Notes: a model not told the origin generated them from the sequence alone. A DNA stretch of 64,000 bases from Pseudokordiimonas caeni (GCF_026719705.1 NZ_JAPPRR010000001.1:1713255-1777254), one strand, 5' to 3'; counted from the first letter of the stretch, positions 37,893-47,209 are shown. Numbers and translations: made by a program.

Positions 37893-37893
37893 T

Positions 37894-38454
37894 TCAGATC
37901 CGTGCTGTCACATGCGAAATCGACGCTAACAGTGCCCTGAGCAGGCCCTCGAGGAATTCTCGTGTCTTTGTGTCCACCAGGACCCCTTCCCTGAATTTTT
38001 CCGGCGCGAGGCCAATGGCAACTTCGGGGAAAGGAACAATCGGCGTGAGCGTTGCTGACAGGATGGTCTTCAGATGCTGCTGCGCCCTGACCCCGCCCGT
38101 AAGGGCTGGCGTGGCGCTCAGGATGGCGGCAGGCTTGCCCTTTAAGACTGACTGGTAGGCCGGACGACTGGCCCAGTCGATGGCGTTTTTGAGCACACCC
38201 GAAGTGCTGTAATTATACTCTGGCGTTGCGAAGATCAGGCCGTTTGCCGCTGCAATCGCCTCGCGCAGGCGCGCCACGCTTTCGGGAGGCGTTTCCCCGT
38301 CGAGCGCCGGATCATAGTGCGGCAGGCTGCCGATATCGGCGAAGGTGAACCGCACATGGGATGGTGCCAGCGCCGCCATTGCCTCAAGCGCCAGCCGGTT
38401 CCACGAGCCCCGACGCAGGCTGCCGGAAAAGGCGAGGATGGTGATCGGCTTCAT
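37894..38454 (-). CDS. NADPH-dependent FMN reductase (flavodoxin-like)
   Basis: The 186-residue protein has the flavodoxin-like FMN motif GSLRRGSWNRLAL at 11-23 and the characteristic ATPEYNYSTSGVLKNAIDWASRP segment of NADPH:FMN reductases and chromate/quinone reductases. It could supply reduced flavin or reduce quinones formed from catechols. It stands alone between repeat copy B and a TonB receptor that has its own terminator. Its specific partner is unknown. Its 3' end abuts the repeat, which is where integrative elements often insert. Confidence 0.85.
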   Translation of the reverse strand: MKPITILAFSGSLRRGSWNRLALEAMAALAPSHVRFTFADIGSLPHYDPALDGETPPESVARLREAIAAANGLIFATPEYNYSTSGVLKNAIDWASRPAYQSVLKGKPAAILSATPALTGGVRAQQHLKTILSATLTPIVPFPEVAIGLAPEKFREGVLVDTKTREFLEGLLRALLASISHVTARI

Positions 38455-38500
38455 GACAACGGCTCCACATCAATATCGCCCCAAAGGGCCGGAAACAGAA

Positions 38501-38520
38501 CCGGCCTCCGAAGAGGCCGG
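38501..38520. terminator. Terminator of the TonB receptor at 38544
   Basis: CCGGCCTC (38501-38508), CGAA, GAGGCCGG (38513-38520); on the minus strand the loop is the extra-stable TTCG. T-rich sequence lies on both sides (ATTTTTTG on plus), so it can work in either direction, although the only upstream gene facing it is the receptor. Confidence 0.75.
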
Positions 38521-38543
38521 CCATTTTTTGACTGTGCCCGGCC

Positions 38544-40943
38544 TTATTGGCCGAAGCGCCAGGTGAAGGTCACACCGTAGGTGCGCGGCGCCTGATAGTT
38601 GGCATAATAGGTGCCGAAGAGCTCGAGACGGCTGGCATAATTCAGCTCGTCCGTCACGTTCTTCACCCAGGCGCTCAGCCGCCAGCGGTCATCCTTGGCT
38701 GCCACCCCGGCATAAAGGTTCAAGGTGAATTCCGACGGGTTCTTCAGGTCCGCTGTATTGGTGTTCTCGAAATAATATTCATCGGTCCACTGATAGTCGG
38801 CACCAAGCGACCCGACGAGATTGTCAGCAAGATCCACCTCATAGCTCGCCCCGAGATTGGCGGCATGGCGCGGGGTGCGGCGGCAGGTGTTGCCGTCCAC
38901 ATCCGTGCCGTCTTCATCGATGATGAGCGTGCCGGTGAATTCGCAGCGGCTGTAGGCATAGTTGCCGGTGATGGCAAAGCCCGCACCAAGGAGTGCCTTG
39001 AAATCAAGCTCGAGGCCGTAGGCTTCCGCCCCGTTTGCCGCGTTCACAACGAAGTTGTCCGGTGGCCGGGTGGGATCAAGCTGCAGGAACTGCTGGGTCT
39101 GCAGGTCCTTGTATTTGGTGAAATAGGCAACCGCGTTGACCATCAGGCGGCGGTCTGCAAGCAGGAACTTGCCACCGGCTTCATAGCTTGTTGCGAATTC
39201 CGGTGCGAACGAAACGATGGCATCAAGCGGGTTGCCTGCGTTCTCGCCCGTATAGCCGCCAGCTTTATATCCGCGTTCCACCCGGGCGAAATAATTCTGG
39301 CCTTCAGTGGGTGCGTAACTCAGCGTCAGGCTCGGCAGCCAGGCGTCCCAGCTGTCCTTGTCGGTGACAGTAAAACCACCCGGAGGCAGTGGGCTGTCGA
39401 AGCTGTCGCCAAAGCGGTTCGACGTGAATTTCTTCTTGTCGTAGGCATAGCGGACGCCACCGTTGATCGACAGGCTTTCGGTGATGTCGTAGGTCACTTC
39501 GCCGAAGAGGCCGAGGTTGGTGGCCTTCGATCCCGTCCGCGCGTTGCTGGTGCCGCCAGCCGGTGTGGCCGGTTCACCGCCATAGGCAATCGCGAAAGCA
39601 AACTCGGTGATGCCGTCAAAATCCGGGAAGTAGAAGCTGACGCGTTCAAGCCGCTCGATATCTTCCTTCAGCACATAGGCACCGAGCGACCACTGGAGCC
39701 GTTCGCCGCCGCCAGAGAGGCGTAGTTCCTGCGAGAACTGCTTCACGTCGTCGGCCTTCTGCTGGTCAAACCAGCAATCCGGAACAGTATTCAGATAGGC
39801 GTCGATCCCGGCCGCCATGACGGCATCAATGACCGGTACCTGCGTTTCGGAATCGATCGGCACATTCCAGTACATGCCGCAACCATCTTCCCGCACCTCA
39901 ATATCGCTTTTGCGGAATGAGGTGATGGAATTCAGGGTCATGCTGTCGCTGATGTCATAATCAACATTAGCCGCGATGCCATAAAGATCGGAATTCTGGT
40001 AGCCCGAGAAGTTGCGAGCTCCCTTGCGCGGGTCGCTGCTCTTGAACGGCGCATTCCGGGTCGGCAGCACGAAACTGTCCGGCAGGCCGGGGATCGGCGG
40101 TGCGAAGAAGGAATTGTAGGTGACGGCATGGCTGTCACCGGCCACATCCACATCAACCCAGCGCGCACCGTCACGGTGACGGGTATAGTCGGCCGTGATG
40201 GTGGCATCGAGCTTGTCGCTCGGGCGGAAACGCAGCGAGCCGCGCACCGACTGGACATTGATGTCCTCCTCATCGCCGCCCATTGTGTTGGTGGCGAAGC
40301 CGTCGCGGGTACGCGACGTGGCAGTGAGCCCAGCCGAGACCGTGTCGCTGACCGGCCCACGGATCGAAGCCGCAATATTCACGGCGTTATAATTGCCGTA
40401 TGACGCCTCGACTTTGCCTTCCGTCTCATCGCCCGGCTTCTTGGTGATATAGTGGATAAGGCCGCCGACGATATTCTTGCCGAAACGCAAGCTTTGCGGG
40501 CCTTTCAGCACCTCGACGCGTTCGAGATCGAAAAGATCGACCAGCACGCCCGAAGAACGCGCCATATAAACGCCGTCGATAAAGATACCGACCGAACTGT
40601 CAGCGGCCGCGCCCTGAATGTTTGAGCCGATACCGCGCATGAAGATTTCGGGGTCGGTCGCATTCGCGATATTGAATTTGGCACCCGGAATACGGTTCGT
40701 GACCTCATATAGATCGCGAATACCGGCCTCTTCCATGGCCGAAGCATCAAACACCTGGACGCTGACGGGCACGTCCTGCAGGCCTTCGTCCTTGCGGCGG
40801 GCATTGACGATGATTTCCTCGAGATAGAATTCCTCACCCTGATCCTGGGCCATCACCGCCGGTGCCTCAATGCCACCTATCAGCGCTGCCCCACAGAGGC
40901 TGCTCAAGAGCGCCCTTTTCATTCCTGACTTCATATCGTGCAC
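38544..40943 (-). CDS. TonB-dependent outer-membrane receptor, region 5
   Basis: The 799-residue receptor begins with a signal sequence (MKRALLSSLCGAALIGG), then EEFYLEEIIVNARRKDEGLQDVPVSV, a plug with VEVLKGPQSLRFGKNIVGG and a barrel ending VTFTWRFGQ. I use the GTG at 40943 because AGGAGG stands 6 bases before it; ATG codons at 40934 and 40922 are possible. It is divergent from the secreted LVIVD-repeat gene, and the intergenic region holds a CGTTATAACG palindrome also found at the ABC operon. It probably imports the unknown substrate of region 5. Confidence 0.88.
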   Translation of the reverse strand: MHDMKSGMKRALLSSLCGAALIGGIEAPAVMAQDQGEEFYLEEIIVNARRKDEGLQDVPVSVQVFDASAMEEAGIRDLYEVTNRIPGAKFNIANATDPEIFMRGIGSNIQGAAADSSVGIFIDGVYMARSSGVLVDLFDLERVEVLKGPQSLRFGKNIVGGLIHYITKKPGDETEGKVEASYGNYNAVNIAASIRGPVSDTVSAGLTATSRTRDGFATNTMGGDEEDINVQSVRGSLRFRPSDKLDATITADYTRHRDGARWVDVDVAGDSHAVTYNSFFAPPIPGLPDSFVLPTRNAPFKSSDPRKGARNFSGYQNSDLYGIAANVDYDISDSMTLNSITSFRKSDIEVREDGCGMYWNVPIDSETQVPVIDAVMAAGIDAYLNTVPDCWFDQQKADDVKQFSQELRLSGGGERLQWSLGAYVLKEDIERLERVSFYFPDFDGITEFAFAIAYGGEPATPAGGTSNARTGSKATNLGLFGEVTYDITESLSINGGVRYAYDKKKFTSNRFGDSFDSPLPPGGFTVTDKDSWDAWLPSLTLSYAPTEGQNYFARVERGYKAGGYTGENAGNPLDAIVSFAPEFATSYEAGGKFLLADRRLMVNAVAYFTKYKDLQTQQFLQLDPTRPPDNFVVNAANGAEAYGLELDFKALLGAGFAITGNYAYSRCEFTGTLIIDEDGTDVDGNTCRRTPRHAANLGASYEVDLADNLVGSLGADYQWTDEYYFENTNTADLKNPSEFTLNLYAGVAAKDDRWRLSAWVKNVTDELNYASRLELFGTYYANYQAPRTYGVTFTWRFGQ

Positions 40944-41300
40944 GTTACCCCTCCTGTTCATTGGGTTCTCGCACGGGCATTCGTACCGGCCCGCGCGACC
41001 GTCACCACAATGCATTCACTTCCCTTGCCCTTCGGCGCATTGCCTGTGGTTTCAAGAAAAAGCTTATGGGGGGCAGGAATAATAAAATAATATCGTTTCA
41101 TGTGGGCTCTATTACGGTTTTGTTATACCGACCCGGCGTTATAACGAATGGCAGAATGCCTCTTTCCCTCTCATAGCTCCTATAAGAATCCGGAATATCA
41201 GAGGCCGATACCATTACTTTTTCTACCTGACCTGCCTCGCTAGTGTTCACCATTGGGGGGCGCTTGGGGCGCCTTGAAGAGATCAGGAAGGGAGATGACA
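40944..41300. other. Divergent control region, TonB receptor / LVIVD protein
   Basis: This 357-base gap has two divergent promoters to accommodate and an A+T-rich centre (about 41070-41150). The palindrome at 41137-41146 is its only clear element; TGTTATAC (41121-41128) upstream of it is a partial second half-site. No gene is seen. Confidence 0.6.
41137..41146. promoter_or_regulatory. CGTTATAACG operator, copy 1
   Basis: A perfect 10-bp palindrome identical to that at 49151-49160, followed by AATGGCAG. The LysR promoter at 57715 has the related GTTAT-N4-ATAAC followed by AGAATGGC. This suggests one LysR protein family controls these promoters. Confidence 0.6.
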
Positions 41301-43100
41301 ATGTATCCTGAAAGAAGGACACCGAAAGGGGCGCGATGGCTGATGGCCACTGCCCTTTGCGCACTTATGACGGCACCTGCCGCCCAAACCGCCGACAAGG
41401 ACGAGGAAAAGCCGGTGCGCTACGAAGCACCGGGCGAAGTGCATGCCCCGAGCCCCGATCCGGATATCCGGGCATGGCATGACCTTACCTACGACCAAAA
41501 GCCGCCCCGCCCGATCCCCGACAAGGATTATGGCTACAATCCCGAAACCGGCGCCTTCACCCACCCGAAGGCAACGCCGCTTGTAAAAGATGCCCCTTCC
41601 TTCACCGGGCAACTTACCTATTGGGACCAGAATTCCTACACGAAGAATGTCACCGTCCTCGGCTTCTATAACGAGGTCATGTCGGCCGGGCACACCTGGC
41701 AGAATATAGTCGACTTCAACGGGCGCCGTTACATGTATGTATCGGGTGGCCGTAACCTCGGCGTCTATGACATCACCGACCCCCGCAATGTGAAACTGGT
41801 GCACCTGAAAGGCACCCATGTGGTGGGCGAAGGCCGCGCCAAAGAACCGGAAGTCAATCCTTACGCCGAAAACGACATGTCCGGCGCCATGTCGATCCAG
41901 TGGAGCAAGAAGCTCGGCAAATATGTGGCCGTCGTCTCCCACGCCATTCCGCGCTACGGCATCATGGACGAAAAGCTGCTGGAGCCCGAAGGCGTGAAGA
42001 CCCTGAAGCACTGGAAAGGCCTGAAGGGCTTCCAGGTTTTTGCAGTAAACAGCCCGAACCCTGATGACTGGGAACTTCTCGCCACCCGCACCACGGATGT
42101 GAGCCACCCCGATGCGCCGAACGGGCAGCAGCAGGGCTCGGGCTCGCTCGATGTGCCCTCGTGGTTCGGCGGGAAATACATGTTCCTGTCAGCCGCCCCC
42201 GACGACCGCTATATGCTGACTGAATTCCCGGATTATCTCTATTCCGCAGGCTTCCAGGCCTGGGATATGTCCGACCCCGCCGACCCGAAATTCGTGAGCC
42301 AGTTCACCGCCCCCGGCCAGATCCTTGGCGATCCGGCGCATGAAGAAGCCTATCTGATGAACCCGCGCGCGGGGAACCGCACCTCGTGGTTCGGCTCGCG
42401 CATGCCGCCGTTCCTTGTAAAACCGCTGGAAAAAGGCGGCAAATATGCTTTCGGCTCGATGGCATCGCTTGGCCTCTATGTCCTCGACCTCAGCGATCCG
42501 AAGAATATGAAGCCGGTCGGGCATGTGAACACGGCGCCGCGCTTTGCGGGCACCGAATTCGACAATGTCGACGTCAGCCAGTATGAGCGCACGGGGTATG
42601 TCTTCACCAACGGCTATCCGATGAACGACGAGTGCTTCGAGCCCTACAAGGATATCTGGGTAGTGGACGCCAAGGATGTGAAAAATCCTAAGATCGTTGC
42701 CAAATTCCCGCGCCCAACCCCGCCGGACGATGCCGCTTTCACTGATTTCTGCCAACGTCGCGGCAGCTTCGGCCCCAAACGACCGGGTTACCACACCACG
42801 CAACCGGGCAAATGGCGGCAGGGCATCATACCCTATGCCTTCTATAATGCAGGCGTTCAGTTCTTCGACGTCAGCAATCCGCTTGATGTGAAGATCGCCG
42901 GCTATTTCGTGCCGCGTTTCCCGAAGAAGGGGGAGGCGCCCTCCTACAGCTTCGGCAACCTCACCTACGGCATCTATGCGGAATACGACCGCAACATCGT
43001 CTGGGTCTTCACCAACAATGGCTTCTATGCCGTCAGCTCGCCACTCCTCGGCGAACCGCTTTTCGAAGCGCCCAAAAAGCCCTGGCCGCCGAAAGGCTGA
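41301..43100 (+). CDS. Secreted LVIVD-repeat beta-propeller protein
   Basis: The 599-residue protein has a signal peptide (MATALCALMTAPAAQTA, ending near 30). It contains repeated blade motifs such as LGVYDITDPRNVKLV, FQAWDMSDPADPKFVSQF, LYVLDLSDPKNMKPVGHV, IWVVDAKDVKNPKIV and VQFFDVSNPLDVKIAG, the LVIVD/propeller pattern of at least five blades. No catalytic motif of a known enzyme is evident. It starts at the ATG at 41301 after AAGGGAG. It is divergent from a TonB receptor and shares its control region, so it may bind or present the substrate in the periplasm or at the cell surface. Function unknown. Confidence 0.75.
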   Translation: MYPERRTPKGARWLMATALCALMTAPAAQTADKDEEKPVRYEAPGEVHAPSPDPDIRAWHDLTYDQKPPRPIPDKDYGYNPETGAFTHPKATPLVKDAPSFTGQLTYWDQNSYTKNVTVLGFYNEVMSAGHTWQNIVDFNGRRYMYVSGGRNLGVYDITDPRNVKLVHLKGTHVVGEGRAKEPEVNPYAENDMSGAMSIQWSKKLGKYVAVVSHAIPRYGIMDEKLLEPEGVKTLKHWKGLKGFQVFAVNSPNPDDWELLATRTTDVSHPDAPNGQQQGSGSLDVPSWFGGKYMFLSAAPDDRYMLTEFPDYLYSAGFQAWDMSDPADPKFVSQFTAPGQILGDPAHEEAYLMNPRAGNRTSWFGSRMPPFLVKPLEKGGKYAFGSMASLGLYVLDLSDPKNMKPVGHVNTAPRFAGTEFDNVDVSQYERTGYVFTNGYPMNDECFEPYKDIWVVDAKDVKNPKIVAKFPRPTPPDDAAFTDFCQRRGSFGPKRPGYHTTQPGKWRQGIIPYAFYNAGVQFFDVSNPLDVKIAGYFVPRFPKKGEAPSYSFGNLTYGIYAEYDRNIVWVFTNNGFYAVSSPLLGEPLFEAPKKPWPPKG

Positions 43101-43129
43101 CAGGCACTCTGCAATAACGGAAAACCTTG

Positions 43130-43162
43130 CGCCGCTCCCTTGGGGGCGGCGTCTTTCTTTTT
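43130..43162 (+). terminator. Terminator of the LVIVD gene
   Basis: CGCCGCTCCC pairs with GGGGGCGGCG (one G-T pair, minimal TT spacer), followed by TCTTTCTTTTT. A classic Rho-independent terminator 30 bases beyond the stop codon. Confidence 0.85.
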
Positions 43163-43177
43163 GGTGCGGCAGGCCAT

Positions 43178-43210
43178 AAAAAAACGCCGGCAGGACTATC
43201 TCCGCCGGCG
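43178..43210 (-). terminator. Terminator of the ABC/dioxygenase operon
   Basis: CGCCGGC (43185-43191) pairs with GCCGGCG (43204-43210); on the minus strand it is followed by seven T. It lies 33 bases beyond the hydrolase stop codon at 43243 and ends the seven-gene minus-strand operon. Confidence 0.82.
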
Positions 43211-43242
43211 CAAGTCTGGGACAAACTACTTAAACAGTCAGA

Positions 43243-44067
43243 TCAGGGGGCGACAGGCGTGTAGCCCGCAGCGTTCGAATGGGCGGGGCGTGTCTTGCCA
43301 ACATGCCCTGCCATCTGCAGAAGGCTGAGGAGCGTGTCGTTATACTCCCCCGGACGTTCGAAAAAGGCCGAGTGGCCAGCGCCCACCACTTCCACAAGGA
43401 AGGAGCCTGCGATCCGTTCCTGCATCAGGCGGATGGCCTCAACGGGGAAGAGCTTGTCTTCATGCCCGGCGATGAAAAGCGTCGGAATGCCTGCTTCCGC
43501 CAGTGCCTCGGGCGCGATCGGGTAGAATGATCCCGTCACATTGTGGCGTGTCGTTGCGTTGAAACTGTTGATCAGGCGGTAAAGCCGTGCCATCTCCGGG
43601 CGTTCACGCGGTGTCCGGTCGCCGAGTACGCGGTCGATCAGGTCCATGTTGGCGGTCGCGTCGCGCGCCTTGTCCATGATCGTCTTTACATCATCCGGCT
43701 CGATCAGGCCGTGCAGCGAGGATGAAACGGCAAGGGCAGCTACCCGCTTCGGATAACGCGCCGCAAAGCCGATACAGGTCCCTGCCCCCATCGATTGCCC
43801 GAGAAGCGCCACCCGTTCCTCGCCAAGCGCGTCAAGCAGGGCTGCAAGGTCGTCGACGAAGGCACTGCGGCCGCGGCCATCCAGATCCTTCGACAGGCCG
43901 AAGCCGCGTTGATCGAACACGATCACCCGGTTGGTGCGGGCGAATGTATCGATCTGCTGGAACCAGATGGCATGGTTGCCGCCCATCCCGTGGGCAAGCA
44001 CCAGCGCCGGGCCTTCGCCGTGGCTTTCATAATAAAGTTCTGCGCCTTCAATGCTGATGAACGGCAT
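43243..44067 (-). CDS. Alpha/beta hydrolase, meta-cleavage-product-hydrolase-like
   Basis: The 274-residue protein has the oxyanion motif AHGMGGN, the nucleophile elbow GQSMGAG near 91, an Asp in GHEDKLFP and the catalytic His in GAGHSAFFE near 245. This is the classic alpha/beta-hydrolase triad. The size and cap region fit MhpC/CarC-type C-C hydrolases and carboxylesterases. It is the last gene of an operon that encodes a VOC-type dioxygenase, so a ring-cleavage-product hydrolase is plausible. An ester-hydrolase role is equally possible. Confidence 0.8.
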   Translation of the reverse strand: MPFISIEGAELYYESHGEGPALVLAHGMGGNHAIWFQQIDTFARTNRVIVFDQRGFGLSKDLDGRGRSAFVDDLAALLDALGEERVALLGQSMGAGTCIGFAARYPKRVAALAVSSSLHGLIEPDDVKTIMDKARDATANMDLIDRVLGDRTPRERPEMARLYRLINSFNATTRHNVTGSFYPIAPEALAEAGIPTLFIAGHEDKLFPVEAIRLMQERIAGSFLVEVVGAGHSAFFERPGEYNDTLLSLLQMAGHVGKTRPAHSNAAGYTPVAP

Positions 44068-44079
44068 ATTTCAATCCTT

Positions 44080-44874
44080 TCAGGCAACGCCCATCAGACG
44101 ACCGAGTTCGGCTGCATATTCACCGAACAGCGGGTCCTTGCGGGTCTCGGAGGGATGACGGGGGCGCGGCAGGTCGATCCTGATGTCACGAATCACCCGG
44201 CCCGGACGTTCAGACATGACCAGCACGCGGTCGGAAAGAAGGATCGATTCCGCGATGCTGTGGGTCACCAGCACCACGGTCTTCTTCTCCTTCTGCCAGA
44301 TTTTCAGAAGTTCCACATTCAGATGGTCCCGGGTCAGCGCATCAAGGGCGCCGAAGGGTTCATCCATCAAGAGCACGCGCGGGCTGCGGATCAGCGCCTG
44401 GCCGATGGCAACCCGGTGCCGCATGCCGCCCGACAATTCGTGCGGATAACTATCTTCGAAGCCGGTGAGACCGAGCGTCTCGACCATCGCTACAATCGCC
44501 GCCTCGTCGGGCTGGCTCGCCTTCCGGTCAAGTTCGGCAGCCAATAGCAGGTTCTTCCTGACATTCGCCCACGGCAGCAAGTTCGATGTCTGGAACACAA
44601 AGCCGACGTCGCCGGACGGACTTTCAACCGGCGTATCCAGCAGCGTGATATTGCCTTCCTCGTAGGGCACAAGGCCGGCCATCAGGCGCAGCAGGGTCGA
44701 TTTACCACAGCCCGAAGGCCCGAGGATCGAGACGAACTCACAGTCGGCAATCTCGGCGTCAACGGTATCAAGGACCTTCAGGTCGCCAAACCATTTGCAG
44801 GCGCCTTCGATACGGATCGCCGGACGGCTTTCAGCCTGTACTGCCACCGGCCGGCTCATGTCGAGCGCCACCAT
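44080..44874 (-). CDS. ABC transporter ATPase, nitrate/sulfonate/taurine-type importer
   Basis: The 264-residue ATPase has Walker A GPSGCGKST near 53-61, Q-loop QTSNLLPW, signature LSGGMRHR and Walker B VLLMDEPFGALD. The QTSNLLPW form and size belong to the SsuB/TauB/ThiZ group. It begins with an ATG at 44874 after GGGAGG and overlaps the permease by 19 bases. With the permease and binding protein it forms an ABC importer whose binding protein (46187) is of the NMT1/THI5-like type, used for sulfonates, pyrimidines and some aromatic acids. Confidence 0.92.
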   Translation of the reverse strand: MVALDMSRPVAVQAESRPAIRIEGACKWFGDLKVLDTVDAEIADCEFVSILGPSGCGKSTLLRLMAGLVPYEEGNITLLDTPVESPSGDVGFVFQTSNLLPWANVRKNLLLAAELDRKASQPDEAAIVAMVETLGLTGFEDSYPHELSGGMRHRVAIGQALIRSPRVLLMDEPFGALDALTRDHLNVELLKIWQKEKKTVVLVTHSIAESILLSDRVLVMSERPGRVIRDIRIDLPRPRHPSETRKDPLFGEYAAELGRLMGVA

Positions 44875-45629
44875 ACAAACCTCCCAAGGATTTCAACGAT
44901 ATAGAAAAGGCCCAGCGACAGGATGGTCACGGTCAGAAGCGCCGCAAAGGTGAGCGGCGTATTCGATGAGCCGGTCGCCAGCAGGATCAGGTTGCCGAGT
45001 CCGTCGTTCGAGCCGACAAATTCGCCGACAATTGCGCCTATCACGGCAAGCGGCATGGCGACCTTGCAGCCATCCACAAAGCTTGGCATCGCGGCGGGCA
45101 CCCGCAGGCGCCAGAAGGTTTGCAGGGCACTGGCCCGCAGGGCCCGGAAATGTTCCTCCATATTGGCCGGCGTGCTCGCGAGGCCGCCGAGGGTCGAAAT
45201 GACCACCGGGAAGAAGGCGAACAGGAAGGCCATCACCACTTTCGAGGAAAGGCCGTAACCGAACCAGACGACGATGATGGGGGCGAGGCCGATCTTCGGG
45301 ATGCTCTGCAAGGCCACCATCAGTGGATAGAGCGTCCGTTTGGCAAGCGACGAGAAAAAGATGACAGCCGCCACAGGGATGCCGAGGCCGACAGCCAGAA
45401 GGAAACCCCACAGCACTTCACCCATGGTGATAATGCCGTGCTCGAAAAGCTCGCCCCGCGACACCCAGAGTTCGGCGGCAATCGCGCTTGGCGGCGGCAG
45501 CAGATAGGCCTTTACCTCAAAAAGGTCGATGCTGATTTCCCAGATGCCAATGAGGACGGCGAGGAAGAGTGCGCCTTCCATGAAACCGCGCACGGCGCCG
45601 GGGCCGTTTGACTTGCGGACCTTTTTCAT
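44856..45629 (-). CDS. ABC transporter permease, SsuC/TauC family
   Basis: The 257-residue inner-membrane protein has about six membrane segments. The coupling-helix motif region FRALRASALQTFWRLRVPAAMPSFVDGCKVAMPLAVIGAIVGEFVGS is the BPD_transp_1 signature of this importer group. It starts at the ATG at 45629 after GGAGG, and its ATGA overlaps the dioxygenase stop codon by 4 bases. It works with the ATPase at 44080 and the lipoprotein at 46187. Substrate unknown. Confidence 0.9.
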   Translation of the reverse strand: MKKVRKSNGPGAVRGFMEGALFLAVLIGIWEISIDLFEVKAYLLPPPSAIAAELWVSRGELFEHGIITMGEVLWGFLLAVGLGIPVAAVIFFSSLAKRTLYPLMVALQSIPKIGLAPIIVVWFGYGLSSKVVMAFLFAFFPVVISTLGGLASTPANMEEHFRALRASALQTFWRLRVPAAMPSFVDGCKVAMPLAVIGAIVGEFVGSNDGLGNLILLATGSSNTPLTFAALLTVTILSLGLFYIVEILGRFVWWRST

Positions 45630-46180
45630 GCACCGCCCTCCTTCGTGTCCTTGTCGAGGATCGCCTTGATGCGGGCGGGCGGCTCCACCACAAACTCCTG
45701 CAGGTTCCAGCGGTCGAACGTTTCCATCTCGCCGCCGTCCCACACGGCGGGCGTATGTGGCGTCTCGTCAGTCACCTGGATCATGTCGGAATAGAATTCG
45801 ACATTGTTGCCGTCGGGGTCCTTGAACACGATAAAGGTGTTGCCGCCGGGCCCGTGGCGGCCGATGCCGCGATCGATCGGAATGCCGCGCGCCACCAGCA
45901 TCTCGGTGATCTCGCGGATCTCATCGAGTGTCTCCACATGATAGGAGAAATGCTCGACCATCGGATACTGGCCCTCAGGTGCCGCCGTATGGCCCGGTGG
46001 CAGCTGCAGGAGGGCAAGATCGTGATGATCCTCGCCGCAGCGCAGGAAGACCATGTGGCTGCCGATCCAGTCGGAGACCTCGAGACCGACGACTTCGGTA
46101 TAGAAAGCAAGCGACCGCTGGATATCGCGCACCTTGAGAACAAGATGGCCCAGCTTGCGGGGCTTTGGACGATACATCAT
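45626..46180 (-). CDS. VOC-family type I extradiol-dioxygenase-like protein
   Basis: The 184-residue single-domain VOC protein has the three expected metal ligands: His in KLGHLVLKV near 12, His in MVEHFSYHV near 76 and Glu in GNNVEFYSD near 128. It resembles the catalytic domain of catechol-2,3-dioxygenase-type enzymes, but is about half their length. It is embedded in a transporter/hydrolase operon and overlaps the permease gene. A ring-cleavage role is attractive, but glyoxalase-type or isomerase reactions are possible for a short VOC protein. The substrate is unknown. Confidence 0.72.
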   Translation of the reverse strand: MMYRPKPRKLGHLVLKVRDIQRSLAFYTEVVGLEVSDWIGSHMVFLRCGEDHHDLALLQLPPGHTAAPEGQYPMVEHFSYHVETLDEIREITEMLVARGIPIDRGIGRHGPGGNTFIVFKDPDGNNVEFYSDMIQVTDETPHTPAVWDGGEMETFDRWNLQEFVVEPPARIKAILDKDTKEGGA

Positions 46181-46186
46181 AGCCTC

Positions 46187-47209
46187 CTATTCGGTGGAGT
46201 CAGTGGGCAGGAATGCGGTGGAATAGATGTCCCCGGCGGCGATCGGCGCGCTCAGCGACCCTGCTTCGGTGAGGATGTCGAGCGTGCCCTGGATGCGCGC
46301 GGCCTCGATATGACCGGGGCCGCCTTCGGTCGCGAACAATTCGCCCGTTTCCACAATCTGCTGGCGGGTGACGGCAGCATCGAGAAGGCTGTGGGCCTCC
46401 TTCATGATCGTCACCGCCTCATCGGGATGATTGAAGGCATAGGCATAGCCCCGGTAGGTCGCCCGCAGGAATCCGCGCACCATTTCAGGCTTTTCAGCGA
46501 TCAGACGGTCGCTTGTGACAATGCCGCTGCCATAGATATCAAGGCCGAAATCGGCATAGGGCAGCCAACCGATGCTGAGACCGGCTTCCATCGCACGCTT
46601 CTGGAAAAGCGCGATGGAATTGCCGAGCCAGCATTCACCAAGGTCGATCTTGCCTTCGATGAGCGAGGCAACCACAACGGCAGGATCAAGCTGCATGATG
46701 GTCACGTCGCCGGCTTCCATGCCATTGCGGGAGAGCCAAGCGGGCAACAGGGCCTGTACCGGGCTTGCCTGCCCGCCACCGAAAACGAGGCCTTTCATGT
46801 CAGCAGGAGTCGCAACACTATGGCGTTCTGTCACAAAACAGGCCCCGGCGGGCCACCGGCCATTGATGGCGCCGACCATACGGGTCTGGCCGCCATTGGC
46901 ACGGTTGAGCGCGACCGCCATGGGATCGCCGTAACCGAATTCGAACATGCCTTGGTCGAGCTCGTTGACGGTGCGGATACCGCCGAAGCCGCGCACGGCT
47001 TCAACCGTCAGGCCTTCCTCGGCATAGAAGCCCTTGGCTTCGGCCACGAAGATACCTGCCATACTGCCTTGCGGCAGCCACGCCATGTTGAAGCGCACTT
47101 CGGTCAGACCCGTCTTTTCCTCGGCGCCGCCACACCCGGCAAGCAGAAGCCCGGTCATCAGCACCGCTGCTGCTTTCGCCTTTACGGCCACTCCCAGCCT
47201 GTTCATCAT
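46187..47209 (-). CDS. ABC importer substrate-binding lipoprotein (NMT1/THI5-like)
   Basis: The 340-residue protein has a lipoprotein signal (VLMTGLLLAGCG; lipidated Cys near 26) and the NMT1/SsuA-like fold, with LTEVRFNMAWLPQGSMAGIFVAEAKGFYAEEGL and YGDPMAVALNRA. This group binds sulfonates, thiamine precursors, nitrate and aromatic carboxylates. The ATG at 47209 lies beside GGGAGGGG; an ATG at 47230 that overlaps the upstream stop codon is the alternative. Ligand not identifiable by eye. Confidence 0.88.
   Translation of the reverse strand: MMNRLGVAVKAKAAAVLMTGLLLAGCGGAEEKTGLTEVRFNMAWLPQGSMAGIFVAEAKGFYAEEGLTVEAVRGFGGIRTVNELDQGMFEFGYGDPMAVALNRANGGQTRMVGAINGRWPAGACFVTERHSVATPADMKGLVFGGGQASPVQALLPAWLSRNGMEAGDVTIMQLDPAVVVASLIEGKIDLGECWLGNSIALFQKRAMEAGLSIGWLPYADFGLDIYGSGIVTSDRLIAEKPEMVRGFLRATYRGYAYAFNHPDEAVTIMKEAHSLLDAAVTRQQIVETGELFATEGGPGHIEAARIQGTLDILTEAGSLSAPIAAGDIYSTAFLPTDSTE

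Larger units (their letters stand above)
37468..37893. other. Gap between TonB receptor and flavin reductase
   Basis: These 426 bases hold the receptor promoter with two LacI-type palindromes and, at the right end, copy B of the 73-bp repeat. The stretch from about 37780 is A+T-rich, like the gap around copy A. No gene is seen. Confidence 0.6.

Noticed and set aside
37820-38454. Integrase or transposase remnant near repeat copy B
   Set aside because: No recombinase motif is seen in any frame on either side of the repeat.
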